64,000 bases of DNA, taken from contig NZ_BDFD01000006.1 in NCBI RefSeq assembly GCF_001895085.1, forward strand, positions 54,265 to 118,264. The letters are read 5' to 3'. The first letter of the stretch is position 1. Each line of letters opens with the position of its first letter. The position numbers and the translations under genes are program-made. This stretch comes from Mariprofundus micogutta. Lineage in GTDB: Bacteria > Pseudomonadota > Zetaproteobacteria > Mariprofundales > Mariprofundaceae. Positions 8,818-18,279 of this stretch are shown piece after piece. The notes beneath the pieces are model-generated. The model searched no databases, was not told the DNA's origin, and saw only the letters and a program-made list of their open reading frames with translations.

Positions 8818-9654
8818 TCAAACCTGTTGGTATCTTGCGCCGCGCAGCAAACCGGCCAGATCAATAATATCTTTATCCTTGTGTAAACCTTGCGGCGTAT
8901 CGGGCAAACCACATGTTCCTGTTTCTACAATAATGTATCCGCGAGGCTGCAGGTATGGCATGCCCTGATTAAGGATAATTGACAAAAAGGAGAGCCCGTC
9001 TTTCGCATCAGTCAAAGCATGCTGTGGCTCATGGCTCAATTCACTTTCCAGTCCATCCATCTCATGCAGTGCCACATATGGCGGGTTGGAGATGATGGCA
9101 TCATAAGTAGCACTATCATCGGGTAGTGCTTGCAACATATCACCCTGGTAAAAGCTCACACGATCAGCGACCCCCAGTCGTTGTGCATTCTGTTTGGCGA
9201 TTTGCAGGGAGGCCGGAGAAATATCTGTGGCGGTGATTTGAGCATGCGGGTATTCACAGGCAAGTGTGATGGCAATGCAGCCTGAGCCGGTGCCGATATC
9301 ACAGAAGCTGAAAGGGGCCTGTTGATCGGGAAATACCTCGAGTACAGCTTCAATCAGATGTTCAGTTTCTGGTCGTGGAATCAGGACATCAGGGGTGACA
9401 TGAAAGGAACGTGACCAGAACTCTTTTTCGCCGGTAATATATGCCAGAGGCTGACGTTGCTCCCGCCTTACCAGCATGACTTCAAAGGCTTGTGCAATAG
9501 CTTCGGGGATTGTGTCATTGGCGCGGATAATCAGCTCGGTGCGCCCAAGCTGCCAGGCGAACATTAGCAGCAGTTCAGCATCAAGCCTGGGTGCATCACA
9601 GCCTGCCTGCTTGAGCCTGCGTGTGGCTTGCAGCAGCAGCTCCCGTGTATTCAT
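8818..9654 (-). CDS. prmC: Peptide chain release factor N5-glutamine methyltransferase
   Basis: This enzyme methylates the glutamine of the GGQ motif in release factors, raising termination efficiency. The 278-residue protein has an N-terminal helical domain, the SAM-binding loop DIGTGSG at residues 119-125 and the substrate-binding NPPY at 190-193. It sits 5 bp downstream of prfA, which encodes its substrate, in the common hemA-prfA-prmC order. Confidence 0.97.
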   Translation of the reverse strand: MNTRELLLQATRRLKQAGCDAPRLDAELLLMFAWQLGRTELIIRANDTIPEAIAQAFEVMLVRREQRQPLAYITGEKEFWSRSFHVTPDVLIPRPETEHLIEAVLEVFPDQQAPFSFCDIGTGSGCIAITLACEYPHAQITATDISPASLQIAKQNAQRLGVADRVSFYQGDMLQALPDDSATYDAIISNPPYVALHEMDGLESELSHEPQHALTDAKDGLSFLSIILNQGMPYLQPRGYIIVETGTCGLPDTPQGLHKDKDIIDLAGLLRGARYQQV

Positions 9655-9659
9655 GCTAC

Positions 9660-10733
9660 TCAGGAGGATTGGGCGGCGAGTAGTTCTGCCTGATGATGGG
9701 TGATAATCGCATCGATTAATTCACCCATTTCGCCACCGAGAATCTGATCCAGTTTGTACAGGGTCAGATTGATGCGATGGTCTGTTACGCGTCCCTGTGG
9801 ATAGTTATAGGTTCTGATGCGTTCGGAGCGATCACCTGAACCCACCATGCCTTTACGGGCTTCGGCGCGCTCTGCATGGGCTTCAGACTGTTCTTTATCA
9901 AAGAGTCGTGCCTGCAGCACTTTCATGGCCTGCGCTTTGTTTTTATGCTGACTGGCTTGATCCTGACAGGTGACAACAATGCCACTTGGCGCATGCGTAA
10001 TACGTACAGCAGATTCGGTTTTATTTACATGCTGGCCACCGGCACCCGAGGCGCGGTAAACATCAATGCGGATATCATCCGGGCGAATGGCAATGTCCAC
10101 TTCTTCTGCCAGAGGCAGTACAGCCACTGTACAGGCCGAAGTGTGGATGCGCCCGCCTGATTCGGTTTCAGGCACGCGTTGTACGCGGTGTACACCGGAC
10201 TCAAATTTGAACTTTGAGAATACGCCTGCGCCGGTAACCTGGGCGATAACCTCTTTATAGCCACCGATACCGGTATCATTGGCGGATAGAATTTCAACCT
10301 TAAAGCCCTGCAGTTCGCTATACCGGCAATACATGCGAAACAGGTTGGCAGCGAACAAAGCGGCTTCATCGCCACCGGTGCCGGCGCGAATTTCTAAAAT
10401 AATATCGCGTGTATCGTTGGGATCTTTGGGCAGTAGTAATAAGGAGAGTTTTTCATCACTCTCAGCCATGGCAGCTTTGAGTTCTGGAATCTCACTTTCA
10501 GCCAACTCTTTCAATTCCGCATCACAGTCCGGGTCGGCTATCATCTCCTGATTGTCCTGCAGTTGCCGACTTAGTTGCAGATAGTGCTCAGCCTCTTTGG
10601 CAACAGGTTCAATCTCGGAGTATTCGCGGGATAATTGGGTGAAACGCTGGTTGTTGCTGGCGACATCGGGGTCGGAAAGTGAGATGGCGATCTCTTCACG
10701 TCGCCTGAGAATGTTATCCAGACGATTGTTCAT
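9660..10733 (-). CDS. prfA: Peptide chain release factor 1
   Basis: RF1 recognises UAA and UAG stop codons and triggers peptide release. The 357-residue protein carries the stop-codon recognition motif PxT as PET at residues 188-190 and the catalytic GGQ at 232-234. Its start overlaps the end of hemA by 20 bp, implying translational coupling, and prmC follows at once. Confidence 0.97.
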   Translation of the reverse strand: MNNRLDNILRRREEIAISLSDPDVASNNQRFTQLSREYSEIEPVAKEAEHYLQLSRQLQDNQEMIADPDCDAELKELAESEIPELKAAMAESDEKLSLLLLPKDPNDTRDIILEIRAGTGGDEAALFAANLFRMYCRYSELQGFKVEILSANDTGIGGYKEVIAQVTGAGVFSKFKFESGVHRVQRVPETESGGRIHTSACTVAVLPLAEEVDIAIRPDDIRIDVYRASGAGGQHVNKTESAVRITHAPSGIVVTCQDQASQHKNKAQAMKVLQARLFDKEQSEAHAERAEARKGMVGSGDRSERIRTYNYPQGRVTDHRINLTLYKLDQILGGEMGELIDAIITHHQAELLAAQSS

Positions 10734-12042
10734 TATTCCCCTTGTCGTTAGATACTACGGTAAGCTGCTTCGACGCCAGCTTATCAAGGTCAAACAGGCG
10801 CGTTGCAGCGCCCATTAGCAGATCGCCTTCAATATCATCAGGCAGGCTTTTAAGTGTTTGCAGAGATGGATGCATATAACGTTTCATCAAGGCTTTACTA
10901 AAGCGCTCAACAGCTTCGATCTGCTCGGCATTGAAATCCTTCATGTAACGCATGGCCTTTTCCAGCTCTTCGAGCCTGCGCTGTTCCATCTGTTGCTGGA
11001 TATTGCGGATCAGTGGTACGGACTCTAGTGATTTCAGCCAGCCAAGGAATGACATGGCTTCTTCTTTGAGGATATCACGCGCCAGCTCTGCTTCTTCCTG
11101 CCGTTGTTCTACATTGCCTTGCACAACCTGTTGCAGGTCATCGATGTCATACAGGTATGCACCGTCAAGATTACCAATACGCGGATCGATATCGCGTGGT
11201 ACTGCGATATCCACCAGAAACATCGGGTTGCCTTTGCGTTTCTTCATGGCCGCCTTCACCACATCGGGAAGTAGAACAAAGGTGCTGGCACCCGTACTGG
11301 ATACCACAATATCGGCTGCATCCAGATATTCGGGAAGCTGCTCCATGGTTAGCGCATGCCCCTCAAACTCGAGTGCCAGGTTCTGGGCCCGTTTGAGGGT
11401 TCGGTTGGCTACGAGAATGTCAGTGCAACCATTGGCGCGGAAGTGGGTGGCGGCAAGTTCGGCCATTTCACCTGCGCCCATCAACAAGACTGTTTTTCCG
11501 GCAAGGTCACCAAAAATCTGTTTGGCCAGTTCAACTGCACAGGATGAAATATTTACAGCCTGTTTGCCAATTGCAGTTTCAGTTCTGGCTCGTTTGGCAG
11601 CAGCAAACGTAGATTGATAGAGTCTGTGCAACACATGCCCGGCAGTATTTGCAGTCAGAGCATGTTCATATGATGTTTTTACCTGCCCGAGAATCTGTGG
11701 CTCACCAAGCACCAGTGAATCAAGACCCGAGGCTACGGCAAACAGGTGCTGAATCGATCGGTCCGTCGTATAGGAGTAGAGATGGTCGCGCACTTTTTCC
11801 AGGTTCATATCGGACTTTTCGGCGAACCATTCATGTACAGCTGCAATGGCTGCATCCGGATCATGGGTGACGACAGTCATTTCCACACGGTTACAGGTGG
11901 ATAACAGGGCCGCTTCACGTATAGCAGGATGTTGGATGCGAGCTTTAAGGATTTCAGTAATGTCCGCTTCAGCAACGGCGAGACGCTCGCGCAGTTCAAC
12001 CGGCGCGGTCTTGTGATTCAATCCTATATGGCAGATTCTCAT
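10714..12042 (-). CDS. hemA: Glutamyl-tRNA reductase
   Basis: This NADPH-dependent enzyme makes glutamate-1-semialdehyde from glutamyl-tRNA, the first committed step of the C5 route to haem. The signature STCNR is at residues 48-52 with the catalytic Cys50, followed by the NADPH-binding loop GAGEMAELA and a C-terminal dimerisation helix. The length of 442 residues is normal. It begins 3 bp after an uncharacterised gene and overlaps prfA, so these four genes form one operon. Confidence 0.97.
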   Translation of the reverse strand: MRICHIGLNHKTAPVELRERLAVAEADITEILKARIQHPAIREAALLSTCNRVEMTVVTHDPDAAIAAVHEWFAEKSDMNLEKVRDHLYSYTTDRSIQHLFAVASGLDSLVLGEPQILGQVKTSYEHALTANTAGHVLHRLYQSTFAAAKRARTETAIGKQAVNISSCAVELAKQIFGDLAGKTVLLMGAGEMAELAATHFRANGCTDILVANRTLKRAQNLALEFEGHALTMEQLPEYLDAADIVVSSTGASTFVLLPDVVKAAMKKRKGNPMFLVDIAVPRDIDPRIGNLDGAYLYDIDDLQQVVQGNVEQRQEEAELARDILKEEAMSFLGWLKSLESVPLIRNIQQQMEQRRLEELEKAMRYMKDFNAEQIEAVERFSKALMKRYMHPSLQTLKSLPDDIEGDLLMGAATRLFDLDKLASKQLTVVSNDKGNNEQSSG

Positions 12043-12045
12043 GCG

Positions 12046-12465
12046 CTAAACTCTAGCCTTTGCCAGGGATGGGGTACAGACACCATCCTCCAGCATTTCC
12101 AGCTCCAGAGGCTGGCTTAATTCTATGTCGGAAAACAGCAGCGCATCGGTTCTGCCTTTATTTCCGCATTGCAGTACCATATAACAGTCGGGCTCACGCC
12201 CGGTCGCTTTAATAAATTGCTGTTGCAATGAAGATGGGCGGGCGGGGGCAATTTTACCTTGCTCATTGCTCCTCAGATATACACCGAGTAAGGCTGCAGG
12301 ATCTACGGACTGGGCAGTGCGGCTGTTCGAGCGGATCAGCTGTCCGGAACCGATAAGGAAGCCATGGCAGTTCTCCTGATCAAAGATCAGCGACTGATGA
12401 ATCAGTTGCTGCATACAGTGGCGGTGGATAGATAGTTCTTGCGCGGGCAAGTAGGCAGATTGCAT
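12046..12465 (-). CDS. Uncharacterised protein, possible degenerate JAB/MPN fold
   Basis: The 139-residue protein is the first gene of the hemA operon. Its middle (HGFLIGSGQLI ... LLGVYLRSNEQGKIAP) follows the order of a JAB/MPN domain: a hydrophobic GxLxG-type strand, then a GxYxS-like segment. However, the HxH zinc ligands and the catalytic Ser/Asp of active JAMM proteases are absent. If the fold assignment is right, this is an inactive member, perhaps a binding protein. The assignment rests on pattern resemblance only. The start at 12465 lies in a 135-bp divergent region shared with the M23 peptidase gene. Confidence 0.6.
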   Translation of the reverse strand: MQSAYLPAQELSIHRHCMQQLIHQSLIFDQENCHGFLIGSGQLIRSNSRTAQSVDPAALLGVYLRSNEQGKIAPARPSSLQQQFIKATGREPDCYMVLQCGNKGRTDALLFSDIELSQPLELEMLEDGVCTPSLAKARV

Positions 12466-12600
12466 GGCGTAAGCATAAAAACTTTGAGAAATCAGTCAAT
12501 TAAGTTAGTTTGCGCGGCGCTTTTTGTGCTGCGTGAACAGTTTGGAAAGTCAGATTCCGGATGGTTTCTGTTATATATTAATGGCTTGGAGGCCTTCTTT

Positions 12601-13545
12601 TTGCTGAAATTAAAGAAACCGTTGATGGTATCTGCATCCTCTTCAGGACAGATTTTCGGCATTGTTATCGGCCGTAAAGCATTGTTTGCTGGCTTGATGA
12701 TGATGTCAGCAACCATGGGTTTTGGTGTTTGGGGCTTGTATGGTATCTACCAGGCCGATCAGATGTCAGTGGCGTTGCAGCAGACACAAAGAGCGCTGGA
12801 TCATGCACAGATGCGAAAAGATGCCAAATTGGCTGAACTGCAGATGCAGATGTTGGCAGATGAGAAGAAACTGGCCGTATATGCCCGTGCACTGGGGCAG
12901 ATGCAGGCGCGCATTTCCCGTCTCGACATGCTTGGTGCCAAGCTCGTGAATGTAGCCTCTCTTGATAAATCCGAGTTTGATTTTGGTCTTGAACCTGCTT
13001 TTGGTGGGCCGCGACAGAAACAGCTTACGCACAACACTGGCACAGATATTGAAGATCGTATGACAAGTCTGGATGAGCGTCTGAAACAGCTGGGCACGCA
13101 ACTGACAGCAGTAGACTTCATTTTGGAAAGCAAACGTGATGCACAGGCTGCCAGACCACATGCTTGGCCGACTGAAGGTGGCTGGATCAGTTCACGTTTC
13201 GGTCCCCGCCTGGATCCGTTTAACGGAACACCATCACAGCATTACGGTGTTGATATTGCCAATCGTCATGGTGCGCCAATTATGGCCTCCAGCCGTGGCG
13301 TAGTGACCTTTGCCGGCAAGATGGAAGATTTCGGTTATGTTGTAGATGTTGAGCATGGCCACGGTTACAAAACACGTTATGCTCACATGGGAAGCATGGT
13401 CGTGAATATCGGTGATGTGGTTGAATCCAATCAACTGATTGGGCGTATTGGTTCTACCGGACACTCTACCGGCCCGCATCTGCACTATGAAGTACGTCGT
13501 TATGGCGAGTTGATTAACCCCCGTTCCTTCATGCCTCGCGGCTGA
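12601..13545 (+). CDS. Membrane-anchored M23 metallopeptidase
   Basis: This is a periplasmic peptidoglycan endopeptidase or LytM regulator anchored by an N-terminal helix (about residues 24-46 from the TTG start). A coiled coil follows at about 50-115, then an LytM/M23 domain whose zinc ligands are all present: HYGVD (H-x3-D) and HLH in GPHLHYEV. It is therefore probably active, unlike EnvC-type activators. The chosen start, TTG at 12601, has GGAGG at 12588-12592 at correct spacing; ATG at 12625 is the alternative. Similar proteins lie next to secA in many proteobacteria, but secA is not here. Confidence 0.88.
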   Translation: MLKLKKPLMVSASSSGQIFGIVIGRKALFAGLMMMSATMGFGVWGLYGIYQADQMSVALQQTQRALDHAQMRKDAKLAELQMQMLADEKKLAVYARALGQMQARISRLDMLGAKLVNVASLDKSEFDFGLEPAFGGPRQKQLTHNTGTDIEDRMTSLDERLKQLGTQLTAVDFILESKRDAQAARPHAWPTEGGWISSRFGPRLDPFNGTPSQHYGVDIANRHGAPIMASSRGVVTFAGKMEDFGYVVDVEHGHGYKTRYAHMGSMVVNIGDVVESNQLIGRIGSTGHSTGPHLHYEVRRYGELINPRSFMPRG

Positions 13546-13741
13546 TTTCTTTACAACCAGCTTGTTATGAGAGTTTTTCTGCCATATTTGGCAGTTCACA
13601 TGGCTATTATTCTCACCCGGCTCGAAAAACCCGTTGTAACTCGAACCAATAATTGCGACCGATTCTTTCTCCCGCTTGGAAGAAGCTATTGAAAATCAAA
13701 TGAGGCATATCTGTTCTATCTTGTTTTGTAACCTGATGCCT

Positions 13742-14326
13742 TTAGCTTTTTTCGATAAGGTAAATTAGCGATATTGTGAGTAGCGCGACTAGTAACGTCT
13801 GAATACCGCTTCGTAACCAGGAGGTTCCGGCAATGCGGCCAAGAAAAACTCCAAGCAAGAAGATCAGAAATAGTGCAATAATAATCGCCAGATGAAGAGG
13901 TGGTAGCGGTAGCACTGTGCCGGCACCCGCAAGCCAGAGTGGGATAAGAATCAGTAATGAGATGATTAGCGGCGCCAGACCATTGACCAGTGCAACCAGT
14001 ATTGGCATCCAACGTGAAGCCTGGCCGTGCGCACTGTTTTGAAGGTCAGTGACCATAGCCTCTTCAAGTTTGTCGAGGGCTCTTTTTCGCTCAGCAACTT
14101 CGCTTACATAAGCACTGCTCATACCGCTCACCCCCAGCGCAATAGCCGCCCCCAGACATACGTTGATTATCACATCTATGTTTTCGGAAGAGCTGATCAA
14201 GAAGCCGATAATGAGCCCAAGCATCGTGAGCGCACCATCAAATCCGTTAACTACAAAATATCGACGAGCAATATCTTCTGTGCGGGTAATACGAAGCAGG
14301 AGTTTTACTTGTTCCATGAACGGCAT
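13742..14326 (-). CDS. VIT1/CCC1-family iron/manganese transporter
   Basis: This membrane protein has 194 residues and about five helices. The N-terminal part RRYFVVNGFDGALTMLGLIIGF matches the first helix of the VIT1/CCC1 family, which exports Fe2+ or Mn2+ from the cytosol. The cytoplasmic loop after helix 2 (EVAERKRALDKLEEAM) is short, and the ferritin-like insert of some bacterial homologues is lacking. It starts 5 bp after the DUF211 gene, so the two are one operon. Efflux of iron or manganese is inferred from the family. Confidence 0.8.
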   Translation of the reverse strand: MPFMEQVKLLLRITRTEDIARRYFVVNGFDGALTMLGLIIGFLISSSENIDVIINVCLGAAIALGVSGMSSAYVSEVAERKRALDKLEEAMVTDLQNSAHGQASRWMPILVALVNGLAPLIISLLILIPLWLAGAGTVLPLPPLHLAIIIALFLIFLLGVFLGRIAGTSWLRSGIQTLLVALLTISLIYLIEKS

Positions 14327-14331
14327 GGTGT

Positions 14332-14607
14332 TTATTCAGTGTCTTCTTCACTCAGCACTTCCACTTCATCAATGCTGTGCAGAGAGCCTCCCAGGCTGGT
14401 AATGGTGGCCTGTACCGCTTCAAAATCGATACTGCTGCCGATAATCTCAATTTGCAGTGTTTCGGTGTTCTCATCCACCTCGACCACAGTCAGCTTTACG
14501 CGATAATCATTTCCAACTTCAGCGATGGCCTTGGAAAACTCCAGTGCATTGGGCTGATGTGGTTTAAGAACATCCAGAACTACTCGTTTGACAGACTCCA
14601 TACTCAA
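14332..14607 (-). CDS. DUF211-family protein
   Basis: The 91-residue protein matches the DUF211 pattern: an opening VKRVVLDVLKPHQPNALEF and a C-terminal LGGSLHSIDEV. The family has a small ferredoxin-like fold and is known mainly from archaea, with scattered bacterial members; its role is unknown. Here it is immediately upstream of a VIT1/CCC1 transporter, which suggests a metal-related or regulatory partnership. The acidic tail SEEDTE could bind cations. Confidence 0.8.
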   Translation of the reverse strand: MSMESVKRVVLDVLKPHQPNALEFSKAIAEVGNDYRVKLTVVEVDENTETLQIEIIGSSIDFEAVQATITSLGGSLHSIDEVEVLSEEDTE

Positions 14608-14844
14608 CCTCGTTAGTTTTTCCTGCTTTAGTACAGCAAAACAGAGTGCATTATAGCATGTCTATTTATACACTGATTCAGTCGCAGTGTATTCATTAAC
14701 AGATAGTTATGCCTGTGTATGATGAGGTCAAGCCTCTCAAAAAAAGTTGTAACAGCACTATTGCTGGGAGTACTGCTTAAAGCCTGAGTAGATTTGGGCG
14801 GGCGGACTGGGGAAGTTTGATAAGGCTCAAACCAGGATGTTCAA

Positions 14845-14867
14845 GGCAGAAGGGGCTCCCTTCTGCC
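14845..14867 (-). terminator. Hairpin terminator after maeB
   Basis: A perfect 10-bp stem (GGCAGAAGGG and CCCTTCTGCC, loop GCT) lies 9 bp beyond the maeB stop. On the minus strand the trailing sequence is only weakly T-rich (TTGAAC); on the plus strand it is followed by TTTATCTTTT. It could therefore act in both directions. Confidence 0.65.
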
Positions 14868-14876
14868 CTTTATCTT

Positions 14877-17144
14877 TTATTCGTCGGCGGCTCTGGCTGC
14901 AGCGATGGCGGCCATGTTGACGATATCATCCACGCTGGCACCGGTGTGCAGCACATGTGCCTGATGCGGCAGGCCCAAAAGGACAGGTCCGATGGCTGTG
15001 CCCCCACCGAGTTCACGCAATAGCTTGTAAGAGATGTTACCTGCCTGCATGGTCGGGAATATCAGCACATTGGCAGGTTCCTTGAGTTTGCTGAATGGAT
15101 ACTGTTTCAGGATCACATCATTCACGGCTGTATCGGCCTGCATCTCGCCATCGACAATCAGGTCAGGCAGCCGCTCATGTAACAACTCTGTGGCATCTGC
15201 AACTTTACGTGTTTCAGGGTGTTCGGCACTGCCGAAGTTCGAGAATGAGAGCATGCCGACGCGGGGTTCAACACCCAGAGAACTTGCAGTGCTGGCGGCT
15301 AACTCGGCAAGGCGGGCCAACTCATCAGCATTCATTTCCACATTCACAGTACAGTCAGCCAGGAAGTAGGCGGCATTTTCCATAATCATCATATACATGC
15401 CAAAAACATGGTGATGTTTGCCGCTGGCATTGTGGCCCAGAATCTGAAGCAGAGGGCGAAGCACATTAGGATAGTGGGCTGTGCGCCCTGAAAGCATGCC
15501 GTCAGCAAAACCCTGACGTACCAGCATGGCACCAAGAATATTCACATCACCGCGCAGGGTTTTTACAGCATCTTCGCGTAAAACACCGTGACGCTTGCGA
15601 TCAAAATAGTAGGCATCGGCGAGACTGGAGAAGCGCGAGTTTTCATCAAGTGGATCAATGACTTCGATGTCATCCAGTTCAAACTGGGCATATTTACACA
15701 GCGCATCAACCCGGTCTTTTCTGCCAATCAGGATAGGTGTTGCAATACCCATCTCTTTCATTTCGATAGCTGCGCGAACAACAGTTTCATCTTCGCCTTC
15801 AGGCAGCACCATACGCAAAGGATTGGCTCGGGCTTTATCCATAATATTGCGCATAAACAGGCGCGAACTGTCGATACGACCAGCCAGGGATTGGGCATAA
15901 GAATCAGCATCCAGCATGGGCTTGCGTGCCACATCTGTTTCAGTTGCTGCTTTGGCTACAGCAACAGGAACCACCTCGATCAGGCGTGGATCGAAGGGTT
16001 TAGGCAGGATGTATTCAGGCCCGAAACGAAGCTCCTTGACGCCATAGGCCTTGAGCACGGATGCAGGCACATCTTCACGTGCAAGCTCTGCCAGCGCATA
16101 AACAGCCGCCATTTTCATCTCTTCGTTGAATGCGGTGGCGCGTGCATCCAGTGCACCACGGAAAAGGAACGGGAAGCCGAGTACATTGTTTACCTGATTC
16201 GGGTGATCGGAACGACCAGTTGCCATGATCAGATCCTGTCGAGTTTCCATCGCCAGATCATAGGCAATTTCAGGGTCCGGGTTGGCCATGGCAAAAACAA
16301 TAGGATTGGCAGCCATCGAAAGGATCATCTCTTGCGTGACCATATTGCCCTGAGAGAGGCCGACAAATACATCGGCACCATTGATGGCTTCTTCGAGTGT
16401 ACGTTCGGAGCGCTCGCTGGCGAAATAAGCCTTGTGAGGTGGCAGCTCTTCGTCACGATCTTTTGTGATTACACCTTTACGGTCCAGGAACATGATGTTT
16501 TCACGTTTGGCACCAAGTTGTTCGATCAGTTTCATACATGCGAAACCGGCAGCACCGGCACCGAGACAGACGATGGTGACATCCTCGATTTTTTTGTTCT
16601 GTAGAATCAGCGCATTGATGAAAGCTGCTGCAGTAATAACAGCTGTACCATGCTGGTCATCATGCAGAACCGGGATGTTCATGCGTTTCTTCAGCTCTTC
16701 TTCAATAATAAAACATTCCGGAGCTTTTATGTCTTCAAGGTTAATGCCGCCAAACGTAGGCTCCATACGCTCCACAGTTTCAACAAATTTCATCGGGTCC
16801 GTTTCATCCAGTTCAATATCGAACACATCGATATCGGCAAAACGCTTGAACAGCACACCTTTTCCTTCCATGACAGGTTTACCGGCCAGTGCACCGATAT
16901 TCCCCAGACCCAATACGGCTGTTCCGTTACTGATGACGCCAACCAGATTGGCACGCGAGGTGAATTCATCTGCCAGTTCAGGATTCTCTTCGATGGCCAG
17001 ACAGGGCTCGGCCACGCCGGGGCTATAGGCCAGCGCCAGATCCCGTTGAGTCAGACAGGGTTTAGTCGGTTTAATGCTGATTTTTCCTGGTGTCGGAGAA
17101 CGGTGATACTCAAATGCATCATTGCGTAAGGTATCTTTTGGCAT
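14877..17144 (-). CDS. maeB: NADP-dependent malic enzyme with phosphotransacetylase-like domain
   Basis: This enzyme decarboxylates malate to pyruvate, supplying NADPH and linking the TCA cycle with C3 metabolism. The 755-residue protein has the MaeB hybrid layout: an N-terminal malic enzyme region (about 1-420, with HDDQHGTA and the GAGAAGFACM nucleotide loop) and a C-terminal phosphotransacetylase-like region (about 430-755), which in known MaeB enzymes binds acetyl-CoA as an allosteric control rather than catalysing transfer. It is monocistronic and diverges from panE across a region with an imperfect palindrome. Confidence 0.95.
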   Translation of the reverse strand: MPKDTLRNDAFEYHRSPTPGKISIKPTKPCLTQRDLALAYSPGVAEPCLAIEENPELADEFTSRANLVGVISNGTAVLGLGNIGALAGKPVMEGKGVLFKRFADIDVFDIELDETDPMKFVETVERMEPTFGGINLEDIKAPECFIIEEELKKRMNIPVLHDDQHGTAVITAAAFINALILQNKKIEDVTIVCLGAGAAGFACMKLIEQLGAKRENIMFLDRKGVITKDRDEELPPHKAYFASERSERTLEEAINGADVFVGLSQGNMVTQEMILSMAANPIVFAMANPDPEIAYDLAMETRQDLIMATGRSDHPNQVNNVLGFPFLFRGALDARATAFNEEMKMAAVYALAELAREDVPASVLKAYGVKELRFGPEYILPKPFDPRLIEVVPVAVAKAATETDVARKPMLDADSYAQSLAGRIDSSRLFMRNIMDKARANPLRMVLPEGEDETVVRAAIEMKEMGIATPILIGRKDRVDALCKYAQFELDDIEVIDPLDENSRFSSLADAYYFDRKRHGVLREDAVKTLRGDVNILGAMLVRQGFADGMLSGRTAHYPNVLRPLLQILGHNASGKHHHVFGMYMMIMENAAYFLADCTVNVEMNADELARLAELAASTASSLGVEPRVGMLSFSNFGSAEHPETRKVADATELLHERLPDLIVDGEMQADTAVNDVILKQYPFSKLKEPANVLIFPTMQAGNISYKLLRELGGGTAIGPVLLGLPHQAHVLHTGASVDDIVNMAAIAAARAADE

Positions 17145-17200
17145 GGTTAGCTCCTGTGGTGTAAAGTCATCGCGAGACCGGATTATAGCGGCAGATTGCT

Positions 17201-17231
17201 CAGGAATCGCTGATTAATTCAGCAGTTCCTG
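17201..17231. promoter_or_regulatory. Imperfect 31-bp palindrome between maeB and panE
   Basis: CAGGAATCGCTGA at 17201-17213 and TCAGCAGTTCCTG at 17219-17231 are inverted copies matching at 11 of 13 positions around a 5-bp AT spacer. The site lies 57 bp before the maeB start and 23 bp before the panE start. It could be an operator for one or both genes, or a stem in the panE leader. The function is inferred from position and symmetry only. Confidence 0.4.
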
Positions 17232-17253
17232 AAATTAGTCCTGGAGGTGTCTG

Positions 17254-18162
17254 TTGAGAATTGGTTTTGCTGGAGCAGGAGCTGTCGGTTGTCATTATGG
17301 CAGCAAGCTTAAACAAGCCGGAGACGACGTGGTTTTACTGGCTCGCGGTGCCCATTTGCAGGTGATACAGAAACAAGGCCTGCAACATGAATCAGAAGGC
17401 AGGCAGAAAGTGCTGCAGATAGAAGCTAGCGATGATGTTCATGCATTATCCAGCTGTAAGGTGATTGTCATCAGCTGCAAAATGACCGGCTTGCCCGCCA
17501 TGCTTGAAACACTGAAGCCGGTTGTGAAACCGGACATGCTGCTGGTGACAATGCAGAACGGGGTAGAGGCGCCGGATTTGGTCAGTACAGCATTTCCCGG
17601 TGTGGCAGTTGTCGCAGGGACCGCCTTTATCGGGGCGCGTGTAGAGCGACCGGGTTTTGTGATTCATTCTGCAGCAGGTGGTATTCGCCTGGGAATCTGG
17701 CGGGAAGGGCTTGGAGCGCAGTTATTGCCGCTGTTACTGGAGAGATTTAACGCTGCAGATGTCCCAGCGCGAAAAGATGATGATGCAGCCGCAATGCTAT
17801 GGCGAAAACTGCTGTGGAATTGTGGCTTTAATGCCATGACTGCGATTACCCGACGCTTTGCTAAAGATATTGCAGCCAGTGATGATACCCTGCTCTATAT
17901 TCGTCGGGCCATGCTTGAGGCTGTTGATGTTGCGCTAGCCCTTGATGTGTCGATCGATGCATCGGATATAGACAAACACGTCGAAGTCACACTGGCCATG
18001 GGGCCGGTAAAAACCAGCATGTGGCAGGATATTGAAGCCGGCCACAAGACTGAAGTGGATTTCATCAACGGTTATGTAGTTCGAATGGGGAATGAACAGG
18101 GCATAGATACTCAGACCAATCACATGCTCACCACCTTCATCCATGCCATAGAAATGGCATAG
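17254..18162 (+). CDS. panE: 2-Dehydropantoate 2-reductase
   Basis: This enzyme reduces ketopantoate to pantoate with NADPH in pantothenate and coenzyme A biosynthesis. The 302-residue protein starts with the Rossmann loop GAGAVGCHYGSKL and has the family's C-terminal catalytic stretch KLLWNCGFNAMTAI. It starts with TTG at 17254 behind an excellent CTGGAGGT ribosome-binding site, and no earlier start fits. Members of this family sometimes act on other 2-oxo acids, so the pantoate role is likely but not certain. Confidence 0.88.
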   Translation: MRIGFAGAGAVGCHYGSKLKQAGDDVVLLARGAHLQVIQKQGLQHESEGRQKVLQIEASDDVHALSSCKVIVISCKMTGLPAMLETLKPVVKPDMLLVTMQNGVEAPDLVSTAFPGVAVVAGTAFIGARVERPGFVIHSAAGGIRLGIWREGLGAQLLPLLLERFNAADVPARKDDDAAAMLWRKLLWNCGFNAMTAITRRFAKDIAASDDTLLYIRRAMLEAVDVALALDVSIDASDIDKHVEVTLAMGPVKTSMWQDIEAGHKTEVDFINGYVVRMGNEQGIDTQTNHMLTTFIHAIEMA

Positions 18163-18197
18163 CTCACGGTGATTTGTCGATGATGACTGTAGGCGAT

Positions 18198-18223
18198 GTC
18201 CGGTCTGGTACTACTGACCGGAC
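18198..18223. terminator. Hairpin between convergent panE and lapD
   Basis: GTCCGGTC at 18198-18205 and GACCGGAC at 18216-18223 form a perfect 8-bp GC-rich stem with a 10-nt loop, midway between the converging stops of panE and the LapD-like gene. There is no T-tract on either side, so termination is a guess from position. Confidence 0.4.
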
Positions 18224-18279
18224 CTGCTCAGCGCAAATCATGGTTGAACAGTCTTATGCTTCCCCGAAGGAATGTTGCC

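Noticed and set aside
15588..16604. Long open frame on the plus strand, antisense to maeB
   Set aside because: It lies wholly inside maeB, has no ribosome-binding site or recognisable domain, and its His/Cys/Phe-rich composition is that of an antisense reading.
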